Source of the DNA: Fen-1308 sp035319125
Lineage (GTDB): Bacteria; Nitrospirota; Thermodesulfovibrionia; Thermodesulfovibrionales; Dissulfurispiraceae
Direction: 5' to 3'
Assembly: GCA_035319125.1 (NCBI GenBank)
Contig: DATHDG010000045.1
Span: 1 to 53,648, forward strand
Length of the DNA: 53,648 nucleotides
Shown piece by piece: positions 7,958-16,240 of the stretch. The notes beneath the pieces were generated by a model. That model was given only the letters and a program-made list of their open reading frames with translations, did no database searches and was not told where the DNA came from. The position numbers were made by a program, and so were the translations under genes. The number at the start of each line of letters is the position of its first letter. Position 1 is the first letter of the stretch.

Positions 7958-8916
7958 GCGCAGCACCTCACAAAGTGGCCGGAGGAGACTTCCAGAAGTT
8001 TAGGCTCATTGATAACACACGCATTAGTTGTCATTGTGCAGCGGTCAGAAAACTTGCATCCCTTCGGATACAGCTCGGGAGAAGGAACAAGGCCGGATAT
8101 CGGTTTCAATGGAATTCCCTTCTTATCAGGCAACGACTCCAACAAACCGACTGTGTACGGATGAAGAGGGTTTCCGAAAAGTTCCTCTACGCCTGCCAGT
8201 TCCATGATCCTGCCGGCATACATGACGGCGACACGCTCCGCCTGTTCTGAGATAATGCTCAGATCATGCGTAATCAGCAGTATAGCCATCTTCCTGTCCT
8301 GCCTCAGCCTTTTCACAAGGTCAAGTATCTGGGCCTGTATAGTCACATCAAGGGCAGTTGTGGGTTCATCTGCAATCAACAGTTCAGGATTGCATGCAAT
8401 TGCCATAGCAATCATTACTCTCTGCCTCATGCCACCGGATAATTGGTGTGGATAGTCCTTAATCCTTAATTCCGGCGCCGGAATCTTAACCGACCTGAGG
8501 AGCTCAATTGATCTATTCATAGCTTCAGATTTGGACATATCAAAATGAGTCAGCAGCGCTTCGGCTACCTGGAATCCGACCGTCAGTACAGGATTAAGAG
8601 ATGTCATTGGTTCCTGAAAGATCATGGATATATCCTTACCGCGAATGCCTCTTATCTCCTCTTCGCTGATGGCAAGCAGGTTTCTATTCCTGAACATGAT
8701 TCTGCCTTCAGCAAATGCGTTCCCCGGCAGGATCCGCATTATTGATAACGCAGTCATGCTCTTGCCGCTACCGCTTTCACCAACAAGGCCAAAGACTTCT
8801 GCTTTGCCAATATCAAAAGAAATATCGGAGACTACCTGCATCGCATCACCGTCTGATCTGAACGTTATGGAAAGGTCTTTGACTTCAAGAAGTTTATCGG
8901 ACATATATAGAGGCAT
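7954..8916 (-). CDS. Oligopeptide/dipeptide ABC transporter ATP-binding protein (OppD/DppD-like)
   Basis: First gene of the two-ATPase unit. Walker A GESGSGKSM, signature SGGMRQR, Walker B LIADEPTTALD and switch histidine ITHDL are intact, and the C-terminal CKFSDRC..C motif marks the OppD/DppD type. It is 320 residues, of usual length. An alternative ATG lies 4 codons in (MSDKLLEV), closer to the conserved sequence. Its stop overlaps the OppF-like start. The partner permeases (OppB, OppC) and substrate-binding protein must be encoded elsewhere, or the ATPases serve another importer, so the substrate cannot be told. Confidence 0.9.
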   Translation of the reverse strand: MPLYMSDKLLEVKDLSITFRSDGDAMQVVSDISFDIGKAEVFGLVGESGSGKSMTALSIMRILPGNAFAEGRIMFRNRNLLAISEEEIRGIRGKDISMIFQEPMTSLNPVLTVGFQVAEALLTHFDMSKSEAMNRSIELLRSVKIPAPELRIKDYPHQLSGGMRQRVMIAMAIACNPELLIADEPTTALDVTIQAQILDLVKRLRQDRKMAILLITHDLSIISEQAERVAVMYAGRIMELAGVEELFGNPLHPYTVGLLESLPDKKGIPLKPISGLVPSPELYPKGCKFSDRCTMTTNACVINEPKLLEVSSGHFVRCCA

Positions 8917-9065
8917 GATAAGGGTTTGGCTGAAAGGTTGTCAATAATCAGCGTTATTCGTTACAAACCGTTCTAGGTTCGAAATACCTTGCAGCACCGC
9001 TTGGTGATTGCACTCACTGTATTTTTAAGTTGCATTTTATATACTGCATCAATAGGTTCAATCTG

Positions 9066-9152
9066 CCTAACCAGCAACAAGGCAAATCACTCGAACGAGT
9101 GTGACACAATACCGAAAGCTTAAATCCATAAAGTACAGGTAAAGCAGGCTGT
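9066..9152 (+). promoter_or_regulatory. Candidate c-di-GMP-I (GEMM-I) riboswitch
   Basis: The sequence follows the GEMM-I layout. AAGGCAAATC leads into a hairpin CACTC-GAAC-GAGTG (9088-9101), then GTGACACAATACC, then a second arm GCTTAAATCC paired to GGTAAAGC (9118-9144), then AGGCTG. CAGC (9072-9075) can pair with GCTG (9148-9151) to close the fold. The known Vibrio Vc2 class has the same order of GGCAAACC, tetraloop hairpin, GGACGCAAAGCC, CCUAAACC and GGUAGGUAGCGGGG. Deviations: the tetraloop is GAAC rather than GAAA, and GACGCAAAGCC reads GACACAATACC. A TATACT box at 9040-9045 would start transcription just before it. It precedes a secreted protein gene, a common target of this class. Confidence 0.5.
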
Positions 9153-9210
9153 AAACAAGGGAAAATGCTTCAAGATGCTTTGGCTTTCGGAAAAGATCAT
9201 GGAGGTAGAT

Positions 9211-10086
9211 ATGTCATCCAAGCGAATTTCAATTCCAGGCGTGCCAAAATACGTTCGCAGCATAGGGGGTATATTTCTCGCGCTGATCGTTATTGTTTTG
9301 TTTACGACCGGCAATGCCCTTTCAGCAATTACCCTTACATGGACTGCACCGGCCAACAATACTGACGGGACACCGCTAACAGATCTTGCCGGATATGTTA
9401 TTTATTACGGGACATCATCCGGCAATTATACGAATTCGGCAAATGTCGGGAAGGTGCAATCATATATATTTTCAAATCTTGGCGCAGGAACGTATTATTT
9501 TGCAGCAACAGCATATAATTCCTCAGGCATCGAAAGTCAATATTCAAACGAGGTGGCCAAAACTGCATCATCGTCTCAGTATTCTCTTGCGATTACCCGC
9601 GGCGGCACCGGATCAGGCACAGTGATGAGTTCTCCGACAGGAATAAGTTGCGGGACTTCTTGCAGCAGTTCATACAGTCCAGGATCGGTCATAACGCTGA
9701 CAGCCGCGCCAAATGCAAATTCGGTTTTCGCAGGCTGGTCAGGCGGGGGCTGCTCCGGCAAAGGGACATGTTCGTTAACCATAAATTCCAACACTTCCAT
9801 AACCGCCACCTTCACACAGCAGTCTAATACTTATACAATCACTGCATCGGCCGGCACAGGCGGAAGCATCGACCCGGCTGGAACAATAACAGCAACAAAG
9901 GGAGCCAGTCAGACATACTCTGTTACTCCTGCATCAGGATATTCAATTGCCAGTGTAACAGTGGATGGCGCTTCAGTGGGCGCAGTCAGCAGTTACACTT
10001 TCAGCAAGATCACTGCAAAACACACGATCGTTGCTGCTTTCAAAACCGACTCCTCACACTCGGGCAGGAAGAGGTCGAAGCATTAA
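9211..10086 (+). CDS. Secreted fibronectin type III protein with two InlB-like bacterial repeats
   Basis: The start at 9211 is set by a GGAGG site 8 nt upstream. The 291-residue product has a signal or anchor segment at about residues 16-38 (GGIFLALIVIVLFTTGNALS). A fibronectin type III domain follows at about 40-120 (ITLTWTAP.. to ..SNEVAK). Then come two divergent Listeria/Bacteroides-type repeats: about 125-205 (GTGSGTVMSSPTGI.. FAGWSGGGCSG) and about 208-280 (GTGGSIDPAGTI.. TVDGASVGAV). The tail is basic (GRKRSKH). Such proteins lie on the cell surface or outside the cell and bind polymers or other cells; the precise role is unknown. Two pairs of cysteines in the first repeat could form disulfides. 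The gene stands alone, with a candidate c-di-GMP riboswitch in its leader. Confidence 0.8.
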   Translation: MSSKRISIPGVPKYVRSIGGIFLALIVIVLFTTGNALSAITLTWTAPANNTDGTPLTDLAGYVIYYGTSSGNYTNSANVGKVQSYIFSNLGAGTYYFAATAYNSSGIESQYSNEVAKTASSSQYSLAITRGGTGSGTVMSSPTGISCGTSCSSSYSPGSVITLTAAPNANSVFAGWSGGGCSGKGTCSLTINSNTSITATFTQQSNTYTITASAGTGGSIDPAGTITATKGASQTYSVTPASGYSIASVTVDGASVGAVSSYTFSKITAKHTIVAAFKTDSSHSGRKRSKH

Positions 10087-10296
10087 ACCGAATGGATTAT
10101 AAATAATAAGCAGCGTTAAGGATGGGTTTACGTAATGAATTACGGCAAGCAGTATTGCACGGCAGCGACAATGGTTGAAGCCATTTCAGCATGCAAAGTC
10201 AGCATATGCACTTACAGTAAAACCTCTTCAAGGCGTGCCATTAAGATGATTTCAAGACGGGCTGCTATATAGATGGTCTAATATAAGAGTAATTTG

Positions 10297-10713
10297 TCAG
10301 ATAATACTAAGAATCGTAAATATTGCAAACATCAAAAGAAGTGATATTCCAACCAATGCCGCTCTCAGCCTGCCATTGGCACCTTTGTCAATATACGGGA
10401 TCACGAGAAGAAGAAACACATATGTCACCGGAATAATCACGGTCCCGATAATTGCTGTCTTGCCCGGGAAATATCCTATCAGCTCAAAGAGCCATAGAAA
10501 ATACCACTCAGGACGCGGCTGAAACGGCTTGAGGAAATCGATCTGACGACCAATTGACGGCGGATATAAAAGAGCAAGAACGATGACTATCTCAAAACAA
10601 ATAAATATAGTAGCTACAATCTCTGAAAGATAATCCGGATAAAAGCGCTTCTCGCCTTTTCTTTCTTTTCCCGTCACCTCAGACTCATTATTCTGCGCGT
10701 TTATGCTATTCAT
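10297..10713 (-). CDS. petD: Cytochrome b subunit IV-like protein (C-terminal half of cytochrome b)
   Basis: This 138-residue protein corresponds to the C-terminal part of cytochrome b in split b6f-type complexes. The quinol-site motif PEWY is present in RPEWYFLWLFE near residue 65. Three hydrophobic stretches are seen at about 30-50, 68-110 and 118-137. The start overlaps the cytochrome b6 stop (ATGA). It is the last gene of a Rieske-b6-subunit IV operon. There is no CXXCH motif here, so no c-heme is fused to it. A 210-bp region with no recognised gene follows before the fibronectin gene's end. Confidence 0.88.
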   Translation of the reverse strand: MNSINAQNNESEVTGKERKGEKRFYPDYLSEIVATIFICFEIVIVLALLYPPSIGRQIDFLKPFQPRPEWYFLWLFELIGYFPGKTAIIGTVIIPVTYVFLLLVIPYIDKGANGRLRAALVGISLLLMFAIFTILSII

Positions 10714-11357
10714 AAATTTCTATTTATTCCCTGTCTTTTTACCATATGGAAATGTGCCCACAAGAGCGCTGAAATCAAAAAAGGCAGGTAAAGTATGTGC
10801 AAACTGTAAAATCTTATAAGCGTTGCTCCGCTCACTTCAGGCCCGCCTCTTAAGGCATTCATAATATTAATTCCGACAAAGGGCACGTTTGTGGCCATCG
10901 CCGTCCCGACTTCGGTCGCCCAATATGCTTTCTGATCCCAGGGCAACAAATATCCTGTAAATCCTGAAAACATCACAAGTGCAAAAGTTATGACACCGAC
11001 TATCCAGTTCAGATCGCGCGGAGGGCGATACGATTTTGATACAAAAACGCGTGTAGTGTGAAGAATTATGGATATTATAAACAGTGAAGCAGACCACTTA
11101 TGCAAGCCTCTTATGAGCCATCCCATTCTGACTTCATTGGTTATCATAACAATGCTGCGAAATGCCTCCTTTTCTGACGGCACGTAATACAGTGAAAGGA
11201 GAACTCCAGACAAAGCGAGCATCAGAAAATATGCAAAAGCCATTCCCCCAAAACAATATGTATAGCCAAGGTCTGATGGCACCCGTCGTTGAAGGAATCT
11301 GGCATGAGGCTTTTTCAGACCAAAGCGGTTATCGAGCCAATCAAAGACCCTTCCCAC
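10710..11357 (-). CDS. petB: Cytochrome b6-type subunit (N-terminal half of cytochrome b)
   Basis: A 215-residue membrane protein that carries the two b-hemes of a quinol-oxidising bc/b6f-type complex. Two histidines in the second helix (GLHKWSAS and LHTTRVF) and two in the fourth (YSLHILYLPF and AHFHMVKRQG) are the axial ligands, spaced as in the cytochrome b6 group. The Qo-site region GYLLPWDQKAYWATEVG is conserved. Translation starts at GTG 11357, overlapping the Rieske stop (TAGTG), with GGAGTG upstream. The spelling as two separate halves fits b6-type architecture. It passes electrons between quinol, the Rieske centre and the low-potential chain. Confidence 0.93.
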   Translation of the reverse strand: MGRVFDWLDNRFGLKKPHARFLQRRVPSDLGYTYCFGGMAFAYFLMLALSGVLLSLYYVPSEKEAFRSIVMITNEVRMGWLIRGLHKWSASLFIISIILHTTRVFVSKSYRPPRDLNWIVGVITFALVMFSGFTGYLLPWDQKAYWATEVGTAMATNVPFVGINIMNALRGGPEVSGATLIRFYSLHILYLPFLISALLWAHFHMVKRQGINRNL

Positions 11358-11800
11358 TATATCGTCACTCCGATATATACACGGCCGGAATCAATCTTAA
11401 CAGGCAGACGATTCAAAGGTTTGGGAGGAGGCCCTGCAATAACGCGCCCGTTAACGTCGTATCGGCCGCCATGGCAAGGGCAGAGAAATTCCTTTCTGTT
11501 ATTGTCCCAGTTAATATAGCATCCTAAGTGTGTACAGACGGGAGAAAAAGCTATGAGCCCGTTATCACCGGCAACCAAGAATGCTCTATTGAGCATTTCA
11601 TTGTCATCAACAGTATATTTGAACTCAACTTTGCGGACTCCACGCTTCGGCAACTCGTCTTCATCCACAGCAAAGACAAAGTGCAGACGGCGCATTCTTG
11701 ATACGGTCGGATAAACGTAGCATGATACGGCAACAGCTGCCGCAACCAACATCGCGAAAAAAGCCTTTATTACATTTGCAAGAAACGCCCTCCGCGTCAT
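11357..11800 (-). CDS. petC: Rieske [2Fe-2S] protein of the cytochrome b complex
   Basis: This 147-residue protein has an N-terminal membrane anchor at about residues 8-29 (VIKAFFAMLVAAAVAVSCYV) preceded by TRRAFL, which resembles a weak Tat-type signal. The cluster motifs CTHLGC and CPCHGG are intact and give two cysteine and two histidine ligands. The Pro loop AGPPPKPL follows. It takes electrons from quinol at cytochrome b. It is the first gene of the three-gene unit. No cytochrome c1, cytochrome f or multiheme cytochrome gene follows in the window, so the electron acceptor is unseen. Confidence 0.93.
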   Translation of the reverse strand: MTRRAFLANVIKAFFAMLVAAAVAVSCYVYPTVSRMRRLHFVFAVDEDELPKRGVRKVEFKYTVDDNEMLNRAFLVAGDNGLIAFSPVCTHLGCYINWDNNRKEFLCPCHGGRYDVNGRVIAGPPPKPLNRLPVKIDSGRVYIGVTI

Positions 11801-11839
11801 TAACCCATCCTGCCGGGACGCATGAAGGAGCGCGTTTCC

Positions 11840-12124
11840 TTATTCTCCGCGGTTCAGCGCATGATGAAAAGGTTTGCCTATTTTGAAATGAAGGGCCTTC
11901 TTGGCCGGCACCTGCACCTTTTCACCTGTTTTTGGATTCCTGGCCACCTTGCCATCACGCTGCTTAAGTCTGAAATTGCCAAACCCGCGGATCTCTATTT
12001 TTTCACCGCGCGCAAGGGCATCCTTCATACCATCGAAAACAGTGTTTATTATTGTCTCCACCTGTTTCTTAGTCAATCCCTCGACCTTCTCTGTAACCTT
12101 TTCGATCAGTACTGATTTTGTCAT
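11840..12124 (-). CDS. ihfA: HU/IHF family DNA-bending protein
   Basis: A 94-residue histone-like protein that bends DNA as a dimer. The DNA-arm motif GFGNFRLKQRDGKVARNPKTG shows the conserved proline-containing loop (ARNPKTGE). The N-terminal MTKSVLIEKV is typical of IHF alpha. I start it at the ATG at 12124, which has GGGGGAG about 7 nt upstream; the 25 preceding codons in frame are not HU-like. The assignment to IHF alpha rather than HU rests on overall likeness. IHF could assist the sigma-54 promoters suggested elsewhere in the window. It lies between sppA and the Rieske operon on the same strand. Confidence 0.9.
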   Translation of the reverse strand: MTKSVLIEKVTEKVEGLTKKQVETIINTVFDGMKDALARGEKIEIRGFGNFRLKQRDGKVARNPKTGEKVQVPAKKALHFKIGKPFHHALNRGE

Positions 12125-12204
12125 TATCGTTCTCCCCCAAAAAATAATCATGTAATGTTTCAGTGAACTTACAAAGCCAGGAAGCTGGTGCCTGCTCACA
12201 AGGC

Positions 12205-13062
12205 TTATGGCATGTACATATAATACATATATTTCAGATGCAGGTCCGGCAGCACATGTGAAATTCCCTCGGTCATATCGCCATTCAGGAATTTTGATAT
12301 CACTCCTTTCTCCGACTTTGAAATTGTCTCAGGCTCTCCTTCGATGCCGCCCAGCTTTGCTGCCACCTTGACTGCGTCATCCAGATCACCAGTCTCATCC
12401 ACTAATCCAATAGCAACAGCCTGCCGCCCCGAGAAAATTCTGCCGTCAGATATCTTGCGCGCCTTATCAATAGGCATCTTCCGGCCCTCCGCCACAGCTG
12501 AAATAAACTGCTCGTGGACATCGTCCATCACACCCTGAATTATCTCGCGCTCCGATTCGCCAATACCTCTGAAAACCGATGCAAGATCTTTGTTCTTACC
12601 GCTCTTCACAACTTCTGTCTTGATGCCGACTTTATCGAGCAATCCCTTAAGATTCGGAACGACCATGATAACCCCTATAGAGCCTGTTATCGTACCTTGA
12701 TTTGCTATAATGCGGTCAGCAGGAACTGATATATAGTAGCCTCCTGAGGCAGCGACCGAGCCCATTGAAACTACTACTTTCTTGCTTTCCTTTGCCTTTC
12801 TTATTTCATCATAGATCTCCTGAGAGGGGACCACGCCTCCACCAGGACTGTCGACGCGCAGGACAATAGCCTTTACAGAAGCGTCTTTAACATATCCCTT
12901 TATTTCGTCCACTACGGTCTTCGCTTCGATTATTGGCCCTTCCACCCTCACAATTGCAACTTTTTCGCGGGCACCTTTGCTGACAAGCGTAAAAATAACG
13001 CTGACAAACAGCAGAAAGATCAGGAAGAGCACGCCAAAAAGTATCGCCCTACTTATGTTCAT
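12205..13062 (-). CDS. sppA: Signal peptide peptidase SppA (36K-type)
   Basis: SppA is a membrane-bound serine protease that degrades cleaved signal peptides. An N-terminal membrane helix lies at about residues 6-27 (AILFGVLFLIFLLFVSVIF). The ClpP-like fold shows SPGGGVVPSQEIYDE, and the nucleophile serine lies in MGSVAASGGYY, with the general-base lysine expected in the downstream helix. At 285 residues it is the short form, working as an oligomer. It overlaps the rpsA end by 14 nt and lies upstream of ihfA on the same strand. Confidence 0.92.
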   Translation of the reverse strand: MNISRAILFGVLFLIFLLFVSVIFTLVSKGAREKVAIVRVEGPIIEAKTVVDEIKGYVKDASVKAIVLRVDSPGGGVVPSQEIYDEIRKAKESKKVVVSMGSVAASGGYYISVPADRIIANQGTITGSIGVIMVVPNLKGLLDKVGIKTEVVKSGKNKDLASVFRGIGESEREIIQGVMDDVHEQFISAVAEGRKMPIDKARKISDGRIFSGRQAVAIGLVDETGDLDDAVKVAAKLGGIEGEPETISKSEKGVISKFLNGDMTEGISHVLPDLHLKYMYYMYMP

Positions 13063-14659
13063 TTGACCTCACGTTCTTCATACTGAGCCCTATTTTGCGC
13101 TCTTCGACATTCATCTTTATGATCCTTACCCTAACCTCGTCTCCTTCGTTAAGCTCTCTCGATGAATCTATCTCAGATGAATAAATCAATCCCTCGACAC
13201 TATTTTCAAGTTCGATAAAAATCCCAAAATCGCTCTTGCGCAGCACCTTTCCGGCAAACTCCTCGCCAAGCTTGAACTTCACAGGGATCTCAACCTCCCA
13301 AGGATCAGCAGACAATTGTTTAATACCCAAAGCCATGCGCTCGCGCTCAGGGTCAAGACTTAGAATAACAGCTTCAACCTTTTGTCCCTTTTTCAGCATC
13401 TCTGACGGATGTTTTATATGCTTTGTCCACGAAAGGTCCGCAATATGAATCAGACCATCAACGCCTTCCGGCAGTCGCACAAACGCTCCAAAATCCGTAA
13501 TCGTCTTTACCTTGCCGACTATCCTCTGACCTACTTTATAATGCTCGCCGATAAGTTCCCACGGCTTCTGCCTGAGCTGCTTCAAACTGAGCGAGAGTCT
13601 TTTCTCCTCTTTATTGACATGTATTACCTTGGCCTCTATGGTCTCACCTACGGAGACATACTTCGACGGATGCTTCTGGCGCGGCGACCAATCCAGCTCC
13701 GATATGTGTATTAGACCTTCAAGCCCCTCCTCAACTTCTATGAAAACCCCATAATCGGTAATGTTCATCACCCTGCCGGTAATTGTCATGCCGGCTTGAT
13801 ATTTTTGTTCGACAGATAACCAGGGATTCGGTTTCTTCTGCTTGTAGCCGAGTGTTACTTTCCGCGACTCTTCATCAAACTTCAGCACAATGAATTCTTT
13901 CTCATCGCCTACCGCAAAGAATTCTGACGGATGGTTGACCCTGCCCCATGAAATATCTGAGATATGCAGAAGTCCGTCGATGCCGCCGAGATCCACAAAG
14001 ACACCATAATCAGTTATATTCTTAATTATCCCCTTAAGGAGAGCGCCCTCTTTTAGATGTTTCAGCGTCTCTTCTCTCAGCACCTTGATCTGCTCCTCAA
14101 CTATGGCGCGACGTGAGACTATCAACGTCATGCCTGTGCCGGAGCCGGCACCATATCCCCGCACGGGAATCATCTTAAGGATTCTGAGCGGCACAACCTG
14201 TCCAACATAGGCATCGAGATTCTTAACCGGCTTTATATCGATCTGTGAACCAGGCAGAAACGCCTTAATGCCCATTACGTTTGCTATCAATCCGCCTTTG
14301 GTTTTTTCAACTATCTTTCCTTCAACAGTATTGTTTTTTTCGAGAGCAGCTGTGAGTGTCTCCCAGGCTTTGATTTTTGATGCCCTTTCCCTGGAAAGAT
14401 ATACGACTCCCTCCTGGTCGTTGATCCTCTCGATATAAACATAAATCTCATCATCAGCTTTCAGTGCTTTCAGCTCCTCGGCGCTAAATTCCGACGCCGG
14501 CACAGTACCCTCCGATTTATATCCTATGTCGACGACGATGCCATCAGATTTAACAGTAATGACACGCCCTTTAACAACTTCACCGCTCTGGATTCGCTGC
14601 AGCGTTTCAGCATACATCTGCTCAAGATCTTTGGACTCTTCGTTCATCTGCATGTTCAT
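13049..14659 (-). CDS. rpsA: 30S ribosomal protein S1, six S1 domains
   Basis: A 536-residue protein with six tandem S1 RNA-binding domains. Repeat signatures such as YGVFVDLGGIDGLLHISD, YGVFIEVEEGLEGLIHIS, FGAFVRLPEGVDGLIHIADL and FGIFIELENSVEGLIYSS are evident. S1 holds mRNA on the 30S subunit. The first two domains are more divergent, as is usual because they bind the ribosome. GGAGG lies about 11 nt before the ATG at 14659; two further in-frame ATG codons follow closely. It sits 4 bp after ispH, a conserved ispH-rpsA neighbourhood. Confidence 0.96.
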   Translation of the reverse strand: MNMQMNEESKDLEQMYAETLQRIQSGEVVKGRVITVKSDGIVVDIGYKSEGTVPASEFSAEELKALKADDEIYVYIERINDQEGVVYLSRERASKIKAWETLTAALEKNNTVEGKIVEKTKGGLIANVMGIKAFLPGSQIDIKPVKNLDAYVGQVVPLRILKMIPVRGYGAGSGTGMTLIVSRRAIVEEQIKVLREETLKHLKEGALLKGIIKNITDYGVFVDLGGIDGLLHISDISWGRVNHPSEFFAVGDEKEFIVLKFDEESRKVTLGYKQKKPNPWLSVEQKYQAGMTITGRVMNITDYGVFIEVEEGLEGLIHISELDWSPRQKHPSKYVSVGETIEAKVIHVNKEEKRLSLSLKQLRQKPWELIGEHYKVGQRIVGKVKTITDFGAFVRLPEGVDGLIHIADLSWTKHIKHPSEMLKKGQKVEAVILSLDPERERMALGIKQLSADPWEVEIPVKFKLGEEFAGKVLRKSDFGIFIELENSVEGLIYSSEIDSSRELNEGDEVRVRIIKMNVEERKIGLSMKNVRSNEHK

Positions 14660-14663
14660 ACTG

Positions 14664-15509
14664 TTATGCTCCTCCTAGGTGTCGGATTCTGTCCGCAACT
14701 GCTTCTATTATCCAGTCGGGCGTCGATGCGCCCGCGGTAATACCGACCTTTTTGACTCGAGCAAACCATTCACCTTTTATCTCTGAAGCTGTCTCTATAT
14801 GATATGTGGGCACCGACATCGAAATGCAGTAATTTGCGAGCTGCGTCGTGTTGGCGCTGTTCTTACCTCCTACAACGATTACTGCATCAACTTCGCGCGC
14901 TATTTCCCTGGTCTCCTTCAGTCTTAACGCAGTAGAATTACAGATAGTGTTGAAAACTTTCAGCTCCTTGACCTTGTCGATTGCCTCATTAACAAAATCC
15001 CTCAGTGTATCCACAGGCTGCGTTGTCTGCACAACCACGCCCACCCTGCTCTTAAGCCTAGGCATCGCGTCATCCTTGTTGACTACCACTACATCCGGCC
15101 CAGCATAGCTCATAAGTCCCTTGACTTCAGGATGTTCCCGGTCCCCGATTATCACCACCTGGTAACCTTCTTCATTGAGCAGTCTGGCATAGTTTTGGGC
15201 CTTTTTTACAAAAGGACATGTTGTGTCTATAACTTGATACTTCTTCTTGCCAAGGTTTTCTGATATCTCTTTCGGGACACCATGTGTCCTGACAATCAGA
15301 GTCTTTATCTTAGGATTGTTTATCGATTCAACAGGCTGCACGCCCTCAGACTTCAGTCTCTCGATCACCTGAGGATTGTGTATGATAGGTCCCAGCGTGA
15401 AGACCCTCTCGCTCTTTTTCGCGGCATCGAAAGCCATGTCTACAGCTCTCTTCACGCCGAAGCAGAAGCCGGCTCGTTTCGCCGTGATCACCTTTATTTT
15501 ACTCGCCAA
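14664..15509 (-). CDS. ispH: 4-hydroxy-3-methylbut-2-enyl diphosphate reductase
   Basis: IspH makes IPP and DMAPP in the last step of the MEP isoprenoid pathway, using an iron-sulfur cluster. Its three cluster cysteines are in AGFCFGVKRAV, DTTCPFVKKAQ and TICNSTALRLKE. The catalytic glutamate region VRTHGVP and the terminal ASTPDWIIEAV are present. It is 281 residues, a normal length for the single-domain form. Translation starts at TTG 15509, with GAGGTG 4 nt upstream; this choice is supported because the product then begins close to the conserved KVITAKRAGFC. Confidence 0.96.
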   Translation of the reverse strand: MASKIKVITAKRAGFCFGVKRAVDMAFDAAKKSERVFTLGPIIHNPQVIERLKSEGVQPVESINNPKIKTLIVRTHGVPKEISENLGKKKYQVIDTTCPFVKKAQNYARLLNEEGYQVVIIGDREHPEVKGLMSYAGPDVVVVNKDDAMPRLKSRVGVVVQTTQPVDTLRDFVNEAIDKVKELKVFNTICNSTALRLKETREIAREVDAVIVVGGKNSANTTQLANYCISMSVPTYHIETASEIKGEWFARVKKVGITAGASTPDWIIEAVADRIRHLGGA

Positions 15510-15590
15510 CAGACACCTCGCAATGAAACCTGCGACTCAAAGGGGCTAAGTTCTAAGATACAGAATTTTGCACATAAATTCAAGGATATA

Positions 15591-16238
15591 TCATTTAGCC
15601 ATCTGTATAATATGATCAACAACCTCTTCAATCGACATATTTGTGGAATCTATGTAGACTGCCTCATCAGCCCTTTTCAGCGGCGCGATGTCTCGGTTCT
15701 TGTCCCTGAAGTCTCTTTCTTGAACGTCTTTCAAGGCATCTTCCATAGTTATCGACATGCCCTTTTCATTAAGCTGAACATAGCGCCTCTGCGCACGCCC
15801 ATGTTCTGAGGCATCAAGGTAGATTTTGACCATAGCGTCCGGGAATACTACTGTAGTCATATCCCTTCCTTCTGCGACAATATTTGAACTGCGACCAGCA
15901 GTCTTCTGCATTTCAAGAAGATATTCCCTTACGCTTTTTCTTGCAGAGAATACCGAAGCAAAATGTCCGGCCTCCGGCGTCCTAATGATATCAGTAACAT
16001 CCTCGCCGTTTAATAAAACCTTCTCGCCTTCCAGTTTGATGGTTGCATCCTTTACTGCATTCACTATGGTTGCATCCGAAGCCTCTGCTATAACTCCATT
16101 TCTAGTCAGGTAGAGAGCTAATGCACGATACAGGGCTCCGGTGTCAAGATATTGATATCCCAGCCTCATGGCAACCAGCCGTGAGACTGAACTCTTACCT
16201 GCGCCAGAAGGCCCGTCAATAGCTATGACTCTCGACAA
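15591..16238 (-). CDS. cmk: Cytidylate kinase
   Basis: Cmk phosphorylates CMP and dCMP. The P-loop GPSGAGKSSVSRLVA lies at the N-terminus, followed by YLDTGALYRALAL, and the LID-type region RAQRRYVQL contains arginines. The 215-residue length is normal. It begins at TTG 16238 with AGGAG 7 nt upstream. The start is 2 bp after the aroA stop, so the aroA-cmk pair is probably cotranscribed, as in many bacteria. Confidence 0.95.
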   Translation of the reverse strand: MSRVIAIDGPSGAGKSSVSRLVAMRLGYQYLDTGALYRALALYLTRNGVIAEASDATIVNAVKDATIKLEGEKVLLNGEDVTDIIRTPEAGHFASVFSARKSVREYLLEMQKTAGRSSNIVAEGRDMTTVVFPDAMVKIYLDASEHGRAQRRYVQLNEKGMSITMEDALKDVQERDFRDKNRDIAPLKRADEAVYIDSTNMSIEEVVDHIIQMAK

Positions 16239-16240
16239 TT

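Noticed and set aside
10135..10272. A 45-codon frame (MNYGKQYCTA..) between the fibronectin gene and the cytochrome operon
   Set aside because: Only a weak ribosome-like site and no known likeness; I cannot tell it from chance.
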